Shown piece after piece: positions 16,625 to 25,248 of a stretch of DNA of 62,284 bases. Made by a program: the position numbers and the translations under genes. The stretch is from NCBI GenBank assembly GCA_001603005.1, contig LVAJ01000022.1, forward strand, positions 1 to 62,284, written 5' to 3'. The DNA is from Clostridiales bacterium Firm_04 (GTDB taxonomy: Bacteria; Bacillota; Clostridia; Oscillospirales; Ruminococcaceae). The notes beneath the pieces were generated by a model. It had not been told where the DNA came from. It ran no database searches and worked only from the letters and a program-made list of their open reading frames with translations. Every line of letters begins with the position of its first letter. Position 1 is the first letter of the stretch.

Positions 16625-17378
16625 ATTTGGCGACCGCGGCGGCAAGACTGTCGTCCTGATCCACCCGTCGCTGGTCATGTGGGATTATTTTGAATATGTG
16701 ATCCCGCTGCTGGAGCAGGATTTCCACGTTGTCGTGCCCGCGCTGCCCGGCTACGATCCGGACGGGCAGGGCGATTTCACGAGCATTGAGGAGATCGCCG
16801 CGGAGCTCGAAGACCGTCTGCTTCAAACCGGCTGCGGCGAAGTCGCATGCATGTACGGCTGCTCGATGGGCGGTTCGGTCGCGGTGCGCATGCTTGCAGA
16901 CCGGCGGCTGAACATCTGCAGCGCCGTGATCGACGGCGGCATCACGCCTTATCAGCTCCCGCGCCTGCTGACAAGATGCATCGCGGTGCGCGATTTTCTC
17001 ATGATCTGCATGGGAAAGCTCGGCGGACTCCGATTGCTGGAAAAGGCATTCGCCGCCGATGATTATTCGGAAGACGATCTGCAATATCTTGCAAAGGTAC
17101 TGCGATCGCTCTCTGTGCGCACGATCTGGCGCACATTCGATTCCTGCAACAATTATACAATGCCGGAGCCGGTGCAGGTTGACTGCCCCGCTGTCGAATA
17201 CTGGTTCACGGATGCCGAGGAACAGGCGCGCAAATGGGACATTTCCTACATTCAAAAGCAGATCCCGCAGACCAGATTCCGCCAGATCCGCAATCTCGGA
17301 CACGGCGGAATGGCGCCGCTCCGTCCGGAACAGTTTGCCCGCGCGATCCGCAAACTGGCAGCAAACTCCGCCGAATAA
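16611..17378 (+). CDS. Alpha/beta-hydrolase
   Basis: A 255-residue cytoplasmic hydrolase. VVLIHPSLVMWDYFE forms the oxyanion strand, YGCSMGGSV is the nucleophile elbow with Ser near residue 86, and LGHGGMAPL holds the likely catalytic His near residue 232. It overlaps rmuC by 14 bases and is followed by a strong terminator, so the two are co-transcribed. The substrate cannot be inferred; relatives include esterases and lactonases. Confidence 0.85.
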   Translation: MTIHEFGDRGGKTVVLIHPSLVMWDYFEYVIPLLEQDFHVVVPALPGYDPDGQGDFTSIEEIAAELEDRLLQTGCGEVACMYGCSMGGSVAVRMLADRRLNICSAVIDGGITPYQLPRLLTRCIAVRDFLMICMGKLGGLRLLEKAFAADDYSEDDLQYLAKVLRSLSVRTIWRTFDSCNNYTMPEPVQVDCPAVEYWFTDAEEQARKWDISYIQKQIPQTRFRQIRNLGHGGMAPLRPEQFARAIRKLAANSAE

Positions 17379-17382
17379 GCAA

Positions 17383-17432
17383 AAAACCGCCCGAAAGCAG
17401 CTTTCCGGAAGCCGTTTTCGGGCGGTTTTCTG
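17383..17432. terminator. Bidirectional terminator between the hydrolase and CAP-dockerin genes
   Basis: AAAACCGCCCGAAA pairs with TTTTCGGGCGGTTTT. The loop adds a shorter internal pairing (GCTTTCCGGAAGC). Confidence 0.85.
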
Positions 17433-17433
17433 T

Positions 17434-18666
17434 TCATGTCCTGCCGAGCAGCTGCTCCCATGAAACAGCATTGCCCGAGACAACATTTTCCGTGTAATAG
17501 ATCAGGATATACTGCGCATCCGACGCGCTAAGCTGCCCGTCGCCGTTGACATCGGCAGCCTTCATCTGGCGCGCAGTCAGTCCGCTGCCGTTGCCGGAAA
17601 ATTCTTCCGTATAGGCAACAAGCGCCGTCTGCGGATCACGCGCGGACACTTTGCCGTCCAGCGTGCAGTCCCCGCGCAGGGGCGGCTCCGTATCGAAAAA
17701 GTGTACCGTATAGGTAATCGGCGCAGGTACGCCGTTTTTCGTAATGCCGCTGACCGTCACCGTCACGGCGTCATCCTCTGCAAACATCACGCCGGGATTG
17801 AAAATGATGCAGTTCGGGATGCCGTAATACGCCGTATCCACATTGAGATAATAGTCGTAATCATTGCAGCTGCTGTCGAGCTGATAGATTTTTCCGGTCT
17901 TTTCCGAGCGCATCTCGATCTTCACATAATCCCGCTGCGCCGTGTCATAGCTGCCGCAGAGCGTCACGGAAAACGGATACCGGCTGCTGACATTGTAGAG
18001 TGCATAGGGCATATTCTGCGGCGGCCACGCGATATAATCGCCAGAGAATGCCGCTCTCCGGTTGCGGTCGATCGAAAACATCGCATAGTACAGATCCGTC
18101 TTGCCGAAACCGGTATACAGCATGTCCGGATTGAGGATCCAGCGGCGGTGCCCCAGCCGGTCGATGTTGCTGTTGTCGGAATCCGGCATGAACCCGCCGA
18201 CAACGGATGCGCAGAGCGTCTGTCTGCCGCGCGAGAGATTCGAGCTGCCCGCGCCGTTTTTTCCGAGCTGATAGATCGTTTCCGGCATGCCCGCAGGACG
18301 CGCCGGCGTATGCGAAAGCACATTGTTCGCGGCATTGACCAGCGTTGCTGCCTGCGCCGCCTTTGCATATTCCTCATTGACCGTGATATCCGCCGGCAGT
18401 CCGGCTGCAAATCGGATGCAGTTGATGCAGTTGAGCACTTCCTGCTGCGATTCCTGCGAAAGACTGCCCACAGTGTAAGTCCCCGAATAGGACGGCTCCA
18501 CGGCATAGGTCATCAGCTTCGAGGTGCTCCACGGATGCGCCGCGAAAAATGCCGCGATCTCATCCTGCGTGGGCATTTCAATTGTATCGGCATCTGCGCC
18601 GGCATACGGCATGCAAAGCGCCAGCATCAGAGCGGCAATGCCGCAGATCAGTTTGTTCCGTTTCAT
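17434..18666 (-). CDS. Secreted CAP-domain protein with C-terminal dockerin
   Basis: A 410-residue protein with signal peptide MKRNKLICGIAALMLALCMP. A CAP/SCP-like domain covers about residues 60-200 (INCIRFAAGLP, VLSHTPARP, DRLGHRRWILNP), and a beta-rich middle part follows. A dockerin sits at the C-terminus (~345-395) with calcium loops DCTLDGKVSARD and DVNGDGQLSASD. ATG at 18666 is preferred because GGGGGA lies 6-7 bases before it; ATG at 18672 abuts the site. The dockerin makes it a cellulosome subunit. CAP domains occur in several Ruminococcus dockerin proteins but their activity is not known. Transcribed divergently from spoIIID. Confidence 0.88.
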   Translation of the reverse strand: MKRNKLICGIAALMLALCMPYAGADADTIEMPTQDEIAAFFAAHPWSTSKLMTYAVEPSYSGTYTVGSLSQESQQEVLNCINCIRFAAGLPADITVNEEYAKAAQAATLVNAANNVLSHTPARPAGMPETIYQLGKNGAGSSNLSRGRQTLCASVVGGFMPDSDNSNIDRLGHRRWILNPDMLYTGFGKTDLYYAMFSIDRNRRAAFSGDYIAWPPQNMPYALYNVSSRYPFSVTLCGSYDTAQRDYVKIEMRSEKTGKIYQLDSSCNDYDYYLNVDTAYYGIPNCIIFNPGVMFAEDDAVTVTVSGITKNGVPAPITYTVHFFDTEPPLRGDCTLDGKVSARDPQTALVAYTEEFSGNGSGLTARQMKAADVNGDGQLSASDAQYILIYYTENVVSGNAVSWEQLLGRT

Positions 18667-18892
18667 ATCCATTCCCCCTGATTTCTTTCATCCTGTCATG
18701 CCTTTCTGTCTCTCTCATGATACCTACTTATATAATACAATAAATCCAAAAAAAATGCAATAGAGAATAGAAAAAACATCGTTTTAACCAATTGCATCTC
18801 ATCCGCTTTATGCATCTTTCCGCCGCGCACCGCATATGGTGAAGCAGGACGGTTTCCGCCTGCGAGCGGAATCCGCATTGGGAGTGAGGCAA

Positions 18893-19222
18893 ATGAGAAA
18901 CCAGCAGATCCGTCCCGCAGAGCCGCACGCAGATGCCCTCGATGACCGCGCCCTGCGACTCGGCAGCTATATCGCGGAGCACGGCGCCACCGTCCGCAGT
19001 ACGGCTGCCGTCTTCGGCATCTCGAAATCCACCGTGCACAAGGATATCACCGTGCGCCTGCCGCTGCTTCATGCGGGGCTCTATGCACAGGTGCGGGAGA
19101 TCATCGAAACGAACAAGCAGGAGCGGCATATCCGCGGCGGACTTGCCACCAAACGCAAGTATGAACGTGCCAGAATGTCCCGCAGGCGCAGTAATAATCA
19201 GGCGGGAATCCGTGCAGAATGA
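18893..19222 (+). CDS. spoIIID: Sporulation transcriptional regulator SpoIIID
   Basis: A 109-residue DNA-binding protein. The family core is clear: LGSYIAEHGATVRSTAAVFG, ISKSTVHKDITVRLP, VREIIETNKQERHIRGG and ATKRKYERA. ATG at 18893 follows GGGAGTGAGG. In Bacillus and Clostridia SpoIIID is the early mother-cell regulator of sporulation, acting with sigma-E. Its N-terminus is about 15 residues longer and its C-terminus about 10 residues longer than the Bacillus protein; both extensions are charged and look unstructured. Its presence says the lineage is, or was, a spore former. Confidence 0.93.
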   Translation: MRNQQIRPAEPHADALDDRALRLGSYIAEHGATVRSTAAVFGISKSTVHKDITVRLPLLHAGLYAQVREIIETNKQERHIRGGLATKRKYERARMSRRRSNNQAGIRAE

Positions 19223-19283
19223 CGAAACCGCGGAAAAGAACATGAAATATTTGACATTGATGCGAAAAAGCACGTTTACCCCC

Positions 19284-19312
19284 TTGACGAAATGAGAAAA
19301 AAGTAGTAAAAT
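19284..19312 (+). promoter_or_regulatory. pfkA promoter
   Basis: TTGACG (19284-19289), a 17-bp spacer, and TAAAAT (19307-19312). Confidence 0.7.
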
Positions 19313-19393
19313 AGTAATCGGCAGATTATGCACGAGAAAAAGGAAGATGCTGCGCAGTCCGTGCGGCATACAATTATAAGGAGGATGTAACAT

Positions 19394-20353
19394 ATGAAGC
19401 GAATTGGTGTTCTCACGAGCGGCGGCGACGCGCCGGGCATGAACGCAGCAATCCGTGCGGTGACGCGTACAGCGCTTTACAAGGGCATGGAGGTCGTCGG
19501 TATCCGCAGAGGCTATAACGGCCTGCTGAACCGCGATGTGTTCGAGATGAATGCGCGTTCGGTTTCGTCGATCATTCAGCGCGGCGGCACGCTGCTTTTC
19601 ACAGCCCGCTGTCTGGAATTTAAGGAGGAAGCAGGCGTCCTCAAGGGCGTGGAAGCCTGCCACGAGCTCGGCATCGAAGGTCTGGTTGTCATCGGCGGTG
19701 ACGGTTCCTACCGCGGCGCCGGCGATCTGTCCCGTCACGGCATTCCCTGCATCGGTCTGCCGGGCACGATCGACAACGATATCTCCAGCACCGATTTCAC
19801 GATCGGCTACGATACTGCAATGAACACCGTTATGGAGCTGGTTGACAAGCTCCGCGACACCAGCCACAGCCACGACCGCTGCTCCGTTGTTGAGGTCATG
19901 GGCAGAGGCGCAGGCTATATCGCAGTCAATACGGCTGTCGCCTGCGGTGCCGTTGAAGTGCTTTGTCCGGAAAAGCCCTATAATCTGGACGAGATCATCG
20001 AGAAAATGGAAGCAAGCCGCAAGATCGGCAAGCAGAACTTCATCATCATCGTCGCAGAAGGCGTCGGTCATTCCGAGGAAATCGCAAAGACCGTTCAGGC
20101 GAAGATGGGCATTGAAGCAAGAGCAACGATCCTCGGTCATGTGCAGCGCGGCGGTTCGCCGACAGTCCGCGACCGTGTGCTCGCAAGCCAGATGGGCAAC
20201 TACGCTGTCAACCTGCTTGAGCAGGGAATCGGCAACAGAGTTGTCGGTGTTCGCGGCAACAAGCTCGTGGACTATGATATTCAGGAAGCACTCAAGATGC
20301 AGAAGCCGTTTGACGACGACCTCTACGATCTGACCAAGGTCATCAGCATCTGA
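19394..20353 (+). CDS. pfkA: ATP-dependent 6-phosphofructokinase
   Basis: A 319-residue enzyme, the usual bacterial length. LTSGGDAPGMNAAIRA begins the ATP site. GGDGSYRGA has the Gly typical of ATP-using (not pyrophosphate-using) enzymes. PGTIDNDI holds the catalytic Asp, and GHVQRGGSPT is in the sugar-phosphate site. It phosphorylates fructose 6-phosphate in glycolysis. A good ribosome binding site (AAGGAGG) fixes the ATG. It is followed by the THF riboswitch without a clear terminator, so read-through into folT is possible. Confidence 0.96.
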   Translation: MKRIGVLTSGGDAPGMNAAIRAVTRTALYKGMEVVGIRRGYNGLLNRDVFEMNARSVSSIIQRGGTLLFTARCLEFKEEAGVLKGVEACHELGIEGLVVIGGDGSYRGAGDLSRHGIPCIGLPGTIDNDISSTDFTIGYDTAMNTVMELVDKLRDTSHSHDRCSVVEVMGRGAGYIAVNTAVACGAVEVLCPEKPYNLDEIIEKMEASRKIGKQNFIIIVAEGVGHSEEIAKTVQAKMGIEARATILGHVQRGGSPTVRDRVLASQMGNYAVNLLEQGIGNRVVGVRGNKLVDYDIQEALKMQKPFDDDLYDLTKVISI

Positions 20354-20395
20354 GATCTTCATAATATGCCGCGCAGAAGCATTCGCTTCTGTCAC

Positions 20396-20549
20396 AGAGT
20401 AGGAGATTCCGCGTGAAGTGCCGCCCGAACGGGGAGTTGTCGGACGGACGAAAAGCGCAAATGCGCTTGCGGTGGAATTTTCGCATCCCGCTGAGGCATA
20501 AGGGAATACAACACTCCTTTGTGCATTCAGTCATTGTGCAAAGGAGTGT
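20396..20549 (+). promoter_or_regulatory. Tetrahydrofolate (THF-I) riboswitch with RBS-sequestering hairpin
   Basis: The aptamer (about 20396-20495) has the conserved order GAGTAGGAGATTC, CGCGTGAAGTG, GGGGAGTTGTCGG, ACGAAAAGCGC, then GCGGTGGAATTTTCGCATCCCGCTG split into its usual pieces. The expression platform is an 11-bp stem, ACACTCCTTTG (20511-20521) with CAAAGGAGTGT (20539-20549). Its 3' arm is the ribosome binding site of folT, and T5 follows. Folate binding should therefore lower translation, transcription or both. The downstream folate transporter and FolC agree with this. Confidence 0.9.
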
Positions 20550-20555
20550 ATTTTT

Positions 20556-21119
20556 ATGAAAAATGCAAATTCAAGTGTTGTCCGCGGCGCATTCGGTATG
20601 CGCTTCAGTGTCCTGACGCTCGTCCTCATGGGGCTGCTCGCCGCAATGAGCATCGTCCTCGGAAAGCTGCTCGCGATCAATATCGGCTCGGCGATCCGCA
20701 TCAGCTTCGAGAACCTGCCGATCCTGCTTGCCGGCATTTTGCTCGGCGCGCCTGCCGGCTTCCTGACCGGCATCGTCGCTGACATTGTCGGATGTCTGAT
20801 TGTCGGCTATGCGATCAATCCGGTCATCACGCTCGGCGCGGGCTGCATCGGTCTGATCGCAGGACTGCTGTTCCACAAGCTGCCGGAAACGGCAAAGCTG
20901 CCGGTTCGCGTGTTCGGCTCTGTCATGCCGGCACATGTCATCGGCTCCATGCTGATCAAATCCGCCGGTCTCATGCTCTATTACCACTACACGATCGAAG
21001 GCGTGCTGCCGCGTGTTCCGCTCTATATCGCGATCGGCACCGCGGAAAGCGCAATTATCCTGCTGCTGCTGAGCAATTCTCATTTTGCAGCACAGATCGA
21101 AAGGCTGAAAAACAAATGA
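20556..21119 (+). CDS. folT: Folate ECF transporter S component
   Basis: A 187-residue integral membrane protein with five to six hydrophobic segments. The RFSVLTLVLMGLLAAMSIVL start and ENLPILLAGILLGAPAGFL match the ECF S-component family. It needs the shared energising module (EcfA/A'/T), not in this window. Folate specificity is inferred from the THF riboswitch in front of it and the overlapping folC behind it (ATGA), a pairing seen for FolT in Firmicutes. Confidence 0.9.
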   Translation: MKNANSSVVRGAFGMRFSVLTLVLMGLLAAMSIVLGKLLAINIGSAIRISFENLPILLAGILLGAPAGFLTGIVADIVGCLIVGYAINPVITLGAGCIGLIAGLLFHKLPETAKLPVRVFGSVMPAHVIGSMLIKSAGLMLYYHYTIEGVLPRVPLYIAIGTAESAIILLLLSNSHFAAQIERLKNK

Positions 21120-22396
21120 ATCTCACAGAAGCACAGGCATATCTGAAGCTGGCTTCGGCGCGCGGCGCGCGGCTGGGGCTTGCACGGGTGAATGAGCTGG
21201 TACACCGGCTCGGCGATCCGCAGAACATGCTGCATGTGGTTCATATTGCGGGAACAAACGGAAAAGGCTCTGTCGGTGCGATGCTCGCTGCAATACTCCA
21301 TGCAGCGGGCATCCGGACAGGGCATTTTGCATCTCCGGCGCTCTGCTCGGTCAATGACTATTTCCGCCTGAACGGAGCGCCCGTTTCCGATGAAGCACTC
21401 GCAGAGATCCTGACCGACATCCGGCAGGAAGCCGAACAGATGACAGATCTGCCGACAGAATTTGAAATACTCGCAGCAGCTGCCTATCTGCTGTTTGCGC
21501 GCGAACATTGCGGCATTGCCGTTGTGGAATGCTGCATGGGCGGCGACACCGACTGCACCAATGTCATCACATCGCCGGTGCTCTCGATCATCACGAATAT
21601 CCGGAAGGATCACTGCGCATTTCTCGGCGATTCGATCGCGGAGATCGCCGCGCACAAGGCGGGGATCATCAAGCCGCACTGCCCTGCCCTCGTCGGCTGC
21701 CGCAATCCCGAAGCGCTGCGCGTGATCGACGCCTATGCCGAAAAGATGCATGCGCCGCTGACGCATCGCGCAAAAATCGTGACCGATGCCGCATATTCGC
21801 TGACCGGCACCGTCATGGAGACCGTCGGCTTCGGCACGCTGCATCTGCCGCTGCTGGGGCTCTATCAGCCGGAAAATGCCGGACTGGTTTTGCAAGCGGT
21901 CAGCATTCTGCGCGAATGCGGCATTCCGATTCCGGATGCTGCGGTGCAGGACGGGCTCTCTGCATGCAAATGGCACGGGCGGTTTGAGATGCTGCAGCAA
22001 TCGCCCGTGATCCTTTTTGACGGCGCGCACAATCCGGACGGCATGCGCAAAACGACCGACAGCCTTGCGCATTATTTCGGCAGGCAGAAGGATCTCGTGT
22101 TCGTCATCGGCGTCATGGCGGATAAGGAATATCAGGACTATCCGGCATTGCTGAAGCCGCTTGCCGCGCAGATCTACACAGTCACGCCGGAGAACCCGCG
22201 CGCGCTGGCTGCGCAATCGCTGTGCAGCCTGTTCGCAGACGCCGGAATCCCCGCAAGCGCCTGCGGCAGCGTACAGGATGCCGTTGCGCGCGCATGCAGC
22301 CACGGTCAGCCTGTCATCGGGCTCGGCTCGCTGTATCTCTACCCCGCATTCGCAAAAGCGGTCACGGCGCTGTCCGGCTCCGCAGAAACGATCTGA
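21116..22396 (+). CDS. folC: Bifunctional folylpolyglutamate/dihydrofolate synthase
   Basis: A 426-residue Mur-ligase-type enzyme. HIAGTNGKGSVGAML is the P-loop, GHFASPALCSVNDYF the folate-site motif, EIAAHKAGIIKP the second signature, and FDGAHNPDGM the C-terminal domain motif. It adds glutamates to folates and so traps what FolT imports. ATG at 21116 overlaps the folT stop, and both lie under the THF riboswitch. A terminator follows. Confidence 0.94.
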   Translation: MNLTEAQAYLKLASARGARLGLARVNELVHRLGDPQNMLHVVHIAGTNGKGSVGAMLAAILHAAGIRTGHFASPALCSVNDYFRLNGAPVSDEALAEILTDIRQEAEQMTDLPTEFEILAAAAYLLFAREHCGIAVVECCMGGDTDCTNVITSPVLSIITNIRKDHCAFLGDSIAEIAAHKAGIIKPHCPALVGCRNPEALRVIDAYAEKMHAPLTHRAKIVTDAAYSLTGTVMETVGFGTLHLPLLGLYQPENAGLVLQAVSILRECGIPIPDAAVQDGLSACKWHGRFEMLQQSPVILFDGAHNPDGMRKTTDSLAHYFGRQKDLVFVIGVMADKEYQDYPALLKPLAAQIYTVTPENPRALAAQSLCSLFADAGIPASACGSVQDAVARACSHGQPVIGLGSLYLYPAFAKAVTALSGSAETI

Positions 22397-22407
22397 TCAC
22401 ACAATCA

Positions 22408-22449
22408 CAAAAGGCATTCCCGATCTCTGTGACCGGAAATGCCTTTTTT
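22408..22449. terminator. Bidirectional terminator between folC and prfB
   Basis: AAAAGGCATT and AATGCCTTTTTT arms with an extended CCGG pairing in the loop, between convergent stop codons. Confidence 0.8.
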
Positions 22450-22468
22450 GCATTTATTTGCTTTACGA

Positions 22469-23608
22469 TCAGTCGTCCGTCGCAGCAGAGCCCGCTTTCA
22501 GCGTGCCGTGCGAGAGCGCTTTCAGATACGCGTTGATGAAGTTATCGAGGTCGCCGTCCATGACCGCCTGCACATTGCCCGTTTCGCAGCCCGTGCGGAC
22601 ATCCTTCACGAGCGTATACGGCATGAACACGTAGGAGCGGATCTGGCTGCCCCATTCGATCTTGAGCTGATCGCCCTTGATATCGGAAATTTTGTCGAGA
22701 TGCTCGCGCTCCTTGATCTCTACAAGCTTTGCGCGGAGCATTTTCATACAGTAATCCTTGTTCTGGAACTGCGAACGCTGCGTCTGGCAGGATACGACAA
22801 TGCCCGTCGGCAGATGCGTCAGACGAACCGCCGAGCTGGTCTTGTTGATATGCTGACCGCCCGCGCCGCTCGAACGGAACACATCCATTTTGATGTCTTC
22901 CGGACGGATCTCGACCTCGACGTCATCGGCAAGCTCCGGCATGACTTCGACCGCCGCAAAGGACGTATGCCGTCTGCCCTGCGCATCGAACGGCGACACG
23001 CGCACCAGACGGTGCACACCCGCCTCGGATTTCAGGAAACCGTAGGCATTTTCGCCCTCGACCATGAACGACGCAGACTTGATGCCCGCCTCGTCGCCGT
23101 CCAGCCAGTCGAGCAGATCGACCTTGAAGCCGTGCGTTTCGGCGTATTTGTTGTACATGCGGTAGAGCATCTGCGACCAGTCCTGCGCCTCGGTGCCGCC
23201 CGCGCCTGCATGCAGCGTCAGGATCGCGTTGGAGCTGTCGTATTCGCCGGTCAGCAGCGATTTCAGCTTTTCCGCTTCCAGCTGCTCCTTGAATTTCTCC
23301 GCATCTGCGATGATTTCGTCATTCGAGGAATCATCGCCTTCCTCAAGGGACATTTCGATCAGCTCGATCGTGTCCTCAAGCAGCGATTGCAGGCGCGCAA
23401 AGTTCTCGACCTTGCGCTCCAGCGTATTACACTTCTGCGTGATCTTCTGTGCCTTTTCGTGATCGTCCCAGAAGCCGTCATATTCCATCTGAATGCGCAG
23501 ATCGGCAAGCTCATGCTTTGCGCGCTCGATCTGCAGCACCTCGCCGAGTTCCTTGACTTCCGGTCTGGCGTTGACAAGTTCATTCTTGATATCTTCGAGT
23601 AAAATCAT
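22469..23608 (-). CDS. prfB: Peptide chain release factor 2, without programmed frameshift
   Basis: A 379-residue release factor. RVSPFDAQGRRHTSF has the SPF tripeptide that reads UGA and UAA, and SSGAGGQHINK has the GGQ motif for peptidyl-tRNA hydrolysis. ATG at 23608 follows AAAGGAT and gives MILLEDIKNELVNARPEVKE, a full-length N-terminus. The frame from this start through the GGQ domain is continuous: there is no in-frame UGA with a CUU slip site in the first 30 codons. The usual autoregulatory +1 frameshift is thus absent. Confidence 0.95.
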   Translation of the reverse strand: MILLEDIKNELVNARPEVKELGEVLQIERAKHELADLRIQMEYDGFWDDHEKAQKITQKCNTLERKVENFARLQSLLEDTIELIEMSLEEGDDSSNDEIIADAEKFKEQLEAEKLKSLLTGEYDSSNAILTLHAGAGGTEAQDWSQMLYRMYNKYAETHGFKVDLLDWLDGDEAGIKSASFMVEGENAYGFLKSEAGVHRLVRVSPFDAQGRRHTSFAAVEVMPELADDVEVEIRPEDIKMDVFRSSGAGGQHINKTSSAVRLTHLPTGIVVSCQTQRSQFQNKDYCMKMLRAKLVEIKEREHLDKISDIKGDQLKIEWGSQIRSYVFMPYTLVKDVRTGCETGNVQAVMDGDLDNFINAYLKALSHGTLKAGSAATDD

Positions 23609-23756
23609 ATATCTGATCCTTTCTGCGGGATGATTCATTCGGATAGGGCGCCGTCCGCAGAATCTTCCGCGGGCAGATCGCCACACAGCATCGGGCAGAC
23701 CATGCGCCCCGCCCTTTTGCGCGCTACTTCTATTTTACAGGATTTTCGGCAGTATG

Positions 23757-24467
23757 TCAACCTTTTCCGCCGGATTTTTCGCAATAAAGCGACGCAAATG
23801 CAATGCCGGTGCCCGAAATCCGCTCTGCAAGCGCCGTCTCATCGTCCAGATGCATCAGATACACATGCACGCCGTCCGCTGTCAGGCGCCGGATCTCCGG
23901 CAGCAGCTTCTCTATATACAGATGCACGCCGCTGTCAAAATTCGCCGCCTCGGTATAGAGATACGCGCCGGCATGCAGATACGGCAGGAACGGGCTGAGC
24001 GATGCGGTATCGCCCGTATAGATCACATCCTGCCCGCCGATGCGCAGCACATAGCCGAAGCAGCGCCCCTGCAAAGCGGCAGCATGCTCCACCGGAACCG
24101 CAGCTGCAAACCATTCCGCCTGCAGCTGCGCAGCCGTCAGCAGCGTATAAGCCGACGGGCTGCATCCGTCCAGCCGTTCGATCAGATAACGCAGATCGTC
24201 CGCGACCTCTGCATTCGGCGCAGCGACCGTCACCGGAATATGCAGCACATGCTTTGCAAAATGGATCAGCATCGGGATGCCGCCGACATGGTCGCTGTGC
24301 GTATGCGTCACCAGAACCGTTATGCCGGTGTACTGCTTCTGAAAATGCCGGATGCGGTGAAATGCCGACATCGGGCAGTCCAGCAGCACAAGTTCGCCGT
24401 CTGCTTCAAAGAAAGCGCAGTTCTGCGTATCGGAAAATGCCGAACCGCGTCCGAGAAATTGCAGCAT
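23757..24467 (-). CDS. Metallo-beta-lactamase-fold hydrolase (RNase Z-like)
   Basis: A 236-residue enzyme. VTHTHSDHVGGIPML is the zinc motif near residue 55, YTGDTASLSPF holds the bridging Asp, and YLMHLDDE the last ligand region. The start MLQFLGRGSAFSDTQNCAFF resembles RNase Z/phosphodiesterase relatives that begin with a G-x-G-x-A strand. It lies 20 bases after maf and ends the antiporter-maf operon. The substrate is unknown. Confidence 0.85.
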   Translation of the reverse strand: MLQFLGRGSAFSDTQNCAFFEADGELVLLDCPMSAFHRIRHFQKQYTGITVLVTHTHSDHVGGIPMLIHFAKHVLHIPVTVAAPNAEVADDLRYLIERLDGCSPSAYTLLTAAQLQAEWFAAAVPVEHAAALQGRCFGYVLRIGGQDVIYTGDTASLSPFLPYLHAGAYLYTEAANFDSGVHLYIEKLLPEIRRLTADGVHVYLMHLDDETALAERISGTGIAFASLYCEKSGGKG

Positions 24468-24487
24468 TGTTCACGCCCCCGTTTCCG

Positions 24488-25048
24488 TTACAGCAAGCCG
24501 AGTGTCCGGAGCTGCCGTGCCAGCCGCGCGATCGGCAGTCCCATGACCGTATAAAAATCACCGTGAATGCCCGCGACCAGCAGCGCACCCTGCCCCTGAA
24601 TGCCGTAGGCTCCCGCCTTGTCGTAGGGCTCATCCGATGCCGCATAGGCGTCGATCTCCGCATTCGAGAGCGGATAAAACTGCACCGATGCTTCATCGGA
24701 GAAGCTGAGTGAATGCCCGTCCCAGAAAATGCCGACGCCCGTGATGACCTTGTGCATCCTGCCGGAGAGCGCATGCAGCATGCGCTTGCAGTCGGCTTCA
24801 TCCTGCGGCTTGCCGAGGATCTCGTCGTCCAGCACAACGGTCGTATCGGCACCGATCACGACCGCATCGGGATGCAGCTTTGCGACTGCCGCAGCCTTCC
24901 GCACCGCGAGCATCTCTGCTGCGGCATCCGCCGGAACGCTCTCCGGCAGTGTCTCGTCACAGTCCGAAACGATCACCTCGAACGGCACCTGTAATTTTTC
25001 GAGCAGCTCCCGTCTGCGCGGGCTGCCGCTTGCAAGAATCAGTTTCAT
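24488..25048 (-). CDS. maf: Maf-family nucleotide pyrophosphatase
   Basis: A 186-residue protein with the Maf signature at residues 6-18 (ASGSPRRRELLEK). SDCDE, VIGADTTVVLDDEILGKP and the GAYGIQGQGALLV segment form the active site. Members hydrolyse dTTP/UTP or modified nucleotides. The ATG lies one base after the stop of the 65-residue gene upstream, so the two are coupled. Confidence 0.93.
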   Translation of the reverse strand: MKLILASGSPRRRELLEKLQVPFEVIVSDCDETLPESVPADAAAEMLAVRKAAAVAKLHPDAVVIGADTTVVLDDEILGKPQDEADCKRMLHALSGRMHKVITGVGIFWDGHSLSFSDEASVQFYPLSNAEIDAYAASDEPYDKAGAYGIQGQGALLVAGIHGDFYTVMGLPIARLARQLRTLGLL

Positions 25049-25049
25049 A

Positions 25050-25247
25050 TCAGTGCCCCCAAACGATTGTTGTAGTTGTCAGGATCCTGCGAACCTCCTC
25101 GGGCGTCAGATTCTCGCGTTCCGCAATTTCCGTAAAATCCGGATAAGGCTCTGTGATGCCGTAAGGATTCATCCGGTATCCGATGATCCGTTCAATCTGT
25201 TCCTCCGGAAACGCCTCCAGACCGAACTTCTCCTGAAAAAAGCCCAT
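25050..25247 (-). CDS. 65-residue acidic protein between antiporter and maf
   Basis: ATG at 25247 lies one base past the antiporter stop (TAACATG), and the stop lies one base before the maf ATG (TGATATG), so it is wedged in the operon. The product starts MGFFQEKFGLEAFPEEQIER. It contains an N-P-Y-G-I-T-E-P-Y motif and ends with a helix (LTPEEVRRIL) and TTTTIVWGH. It has no membrane segment. I do not recognise the family. The spacing strongly supports a real gene. Confidence 0.7.
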   Translation of the reverse strand: MGFFQEKFGLEAFPEEQIERIIGYRMNPYGITEPYPDFTEIAERENLTPEEVRRILTTTTIVWGH

Positions 25248-25248
25248 G

